A stretch of 12,502 bases of DNA from CAZCJU01 sp964498965 (GTDB lineage: Bacteria > Bacillota > Clostridia > Oscillospirales > CAG-272): the NCBI GenBank assembly GCA_964498965.1, contig CAZCJU010000052.1, positions 1-12,502 on the forward strand. The letters run 5' to 3'. Below are positions 12,159-12,502 of this stretch, one piece after another. A program made the translations under genes and the position numbers. The first letter of the stretch is position 1. Every line of letters starts with the position of its first letter. The notes beneath the pieces are model-generated. The model did not search any database, was not told the origin of the DNA, and worked only from the letters and a program-made list of their open reading frames with translations.

Positions 12159-12502
12159 TTTTCCCTCAATTTTCTGTTTTGTATATATTAACTATATCGG
12201 TTTATCGTACATTTACCGTAAATCGCAAGCTGTCGCCTTCCCTCCGATTTTTGGTCGTGTCAGACTGAAGAGTTTATCAATCTTAAAACAACTTGTGCCG
12301 GCGTATAGGCAATGTACGGAAGGAGTATTTAAATGGGAAAATCGGTACACAATGCATGATTTTACATTATTGTGTAACAGTTTGTTAATAATTAAAAACG
12401 CAAAAAGAGAGAGAAAAAATTTTTCTCTCTCTATAAAACTTAATTGCGGTTTTACCCATAGAAAATCGAACAAAGAGATGAAGAGCAGACTCAAGCAAAT
12501 CG
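12159..12502. other. 344-base region at the right edge without a supported gene
   Basis: Immediately upstream of the HTH-like gene is an AT-rich segment (12170-12225) that should hold its promoter, but no hexamer pair fits well. An odd-centred palindrome ATTTAC-C-GTAAAT lies at 12211-12223. On the plus strand AGGAG (12321-12325) precedes an eight-codon frame at 12333-12359 (MGKSVHNA). A minus-strand terminator lies at 12392-12432. After it, minus-strand reading shows a TGA at 12493-12491 that could end a gene outside the window, and a plus-strand ATG at 12478 stays open to the edge (MKSRLKQI) but has only a poor ribosome site. Confidence 0.5.
12392..12432 (-). terminator. Minus-strand Rho-independent terminator for a gene beyond the right edge
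   Basis: Positions 12406-12432 are a palindrome of alternating AGAG/CTCT with an A6T5 centre. Read on the minus strand the hairpin is followed by TTTTTGCGTTTTTAATT (12405 down), the layout of an intrinsic terminator. On the plus strand only ATAAAACTT follows, so termination should act mainly on minus-strand transcripts entering from the right. Confidence 0.75.

Noticed and set aside
12213..12494. 93-codon minus-strand frame at the right edge
   Set aside because: It reads straight through the intrinsic terminator at 12392-12432 and has a poor non-ATG start; terminator read-through frames of this kind are usually spurious.

Overview
The window looks like chromosomal DNA from a Gram-positive, probably gut-type Clostridia bacterium (Oscillospiraceae/Ruminococcus-like is my best guess). 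The grounds are strong AGGAGG-type ribosome sites, sigma-A-like promoters with 17-base spacers, lipoproteins with acidic Thr/Ser-rich stalks, a DUF6273-type domain, and two small protein types I remember mainly from Clostridia. The assignment is inference, not a database result. No tRNA, rRNA, CRISPR array, transposase or phage gene was seen.

Left part (1-2260): the first codons of a gene leaving the left edge on the minus strand, a 400-base gap with a nested inverted-repeat structure, then a divergent pair. The minus-strand gene encodes an iron-sulfur-flavoprotein-like reductase with a compact four-cysteine motif. The plus-strand gene encodes a PfkB-type sugar kinase homologue whose catalytic motif is altered. 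Each has a good promoter in the shared intergenic region, which also holds a perfect 10-bp inverted repeat.

Centre (2282-7279, plus strand): a strong promoter drives guaB (IMP dehydrogenase). It is followed at close spacing by a sugar-1-phosphate nucleotidyltransferase, galE (UDP-glucose 4-epimerase) and a lipoprotein D,D-carboxypeptidase of the VanY type with a perfect 36-base tandem repeat in its stalk. These four genes are probably co-transcribed and join GMP synthesis, nucleotide-sugar supply and wall trimming. A small helical-bundle protein follows behind its own possible promoter and a hairpin covering its ribosome site. The unit ends at a perfect 17-bp stem terminator that also serves the convergent genes.

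Right part (7301-12158, minus strand, more AT-rich): an uncharacterised regulator-like protein with an XRE/HTH-like segment lies upstream of three consecutive lipoprotein genes. The three share nearly the same signal peptide but carry different mature parts: (1) acidic stalk, DUF4163/DUF3298-like domain and DUF6273-like domain; (2) acidic stalk and DUF4163/DUF3298-like domain only; (3) a WG-repeat-like beta domain. This paralogous, domain-shuffled lipoprotein operon is the best candidate here for an undescribed cell-surface system. The right edge has a minus-strand terminator, probably for a gene beyond the window.
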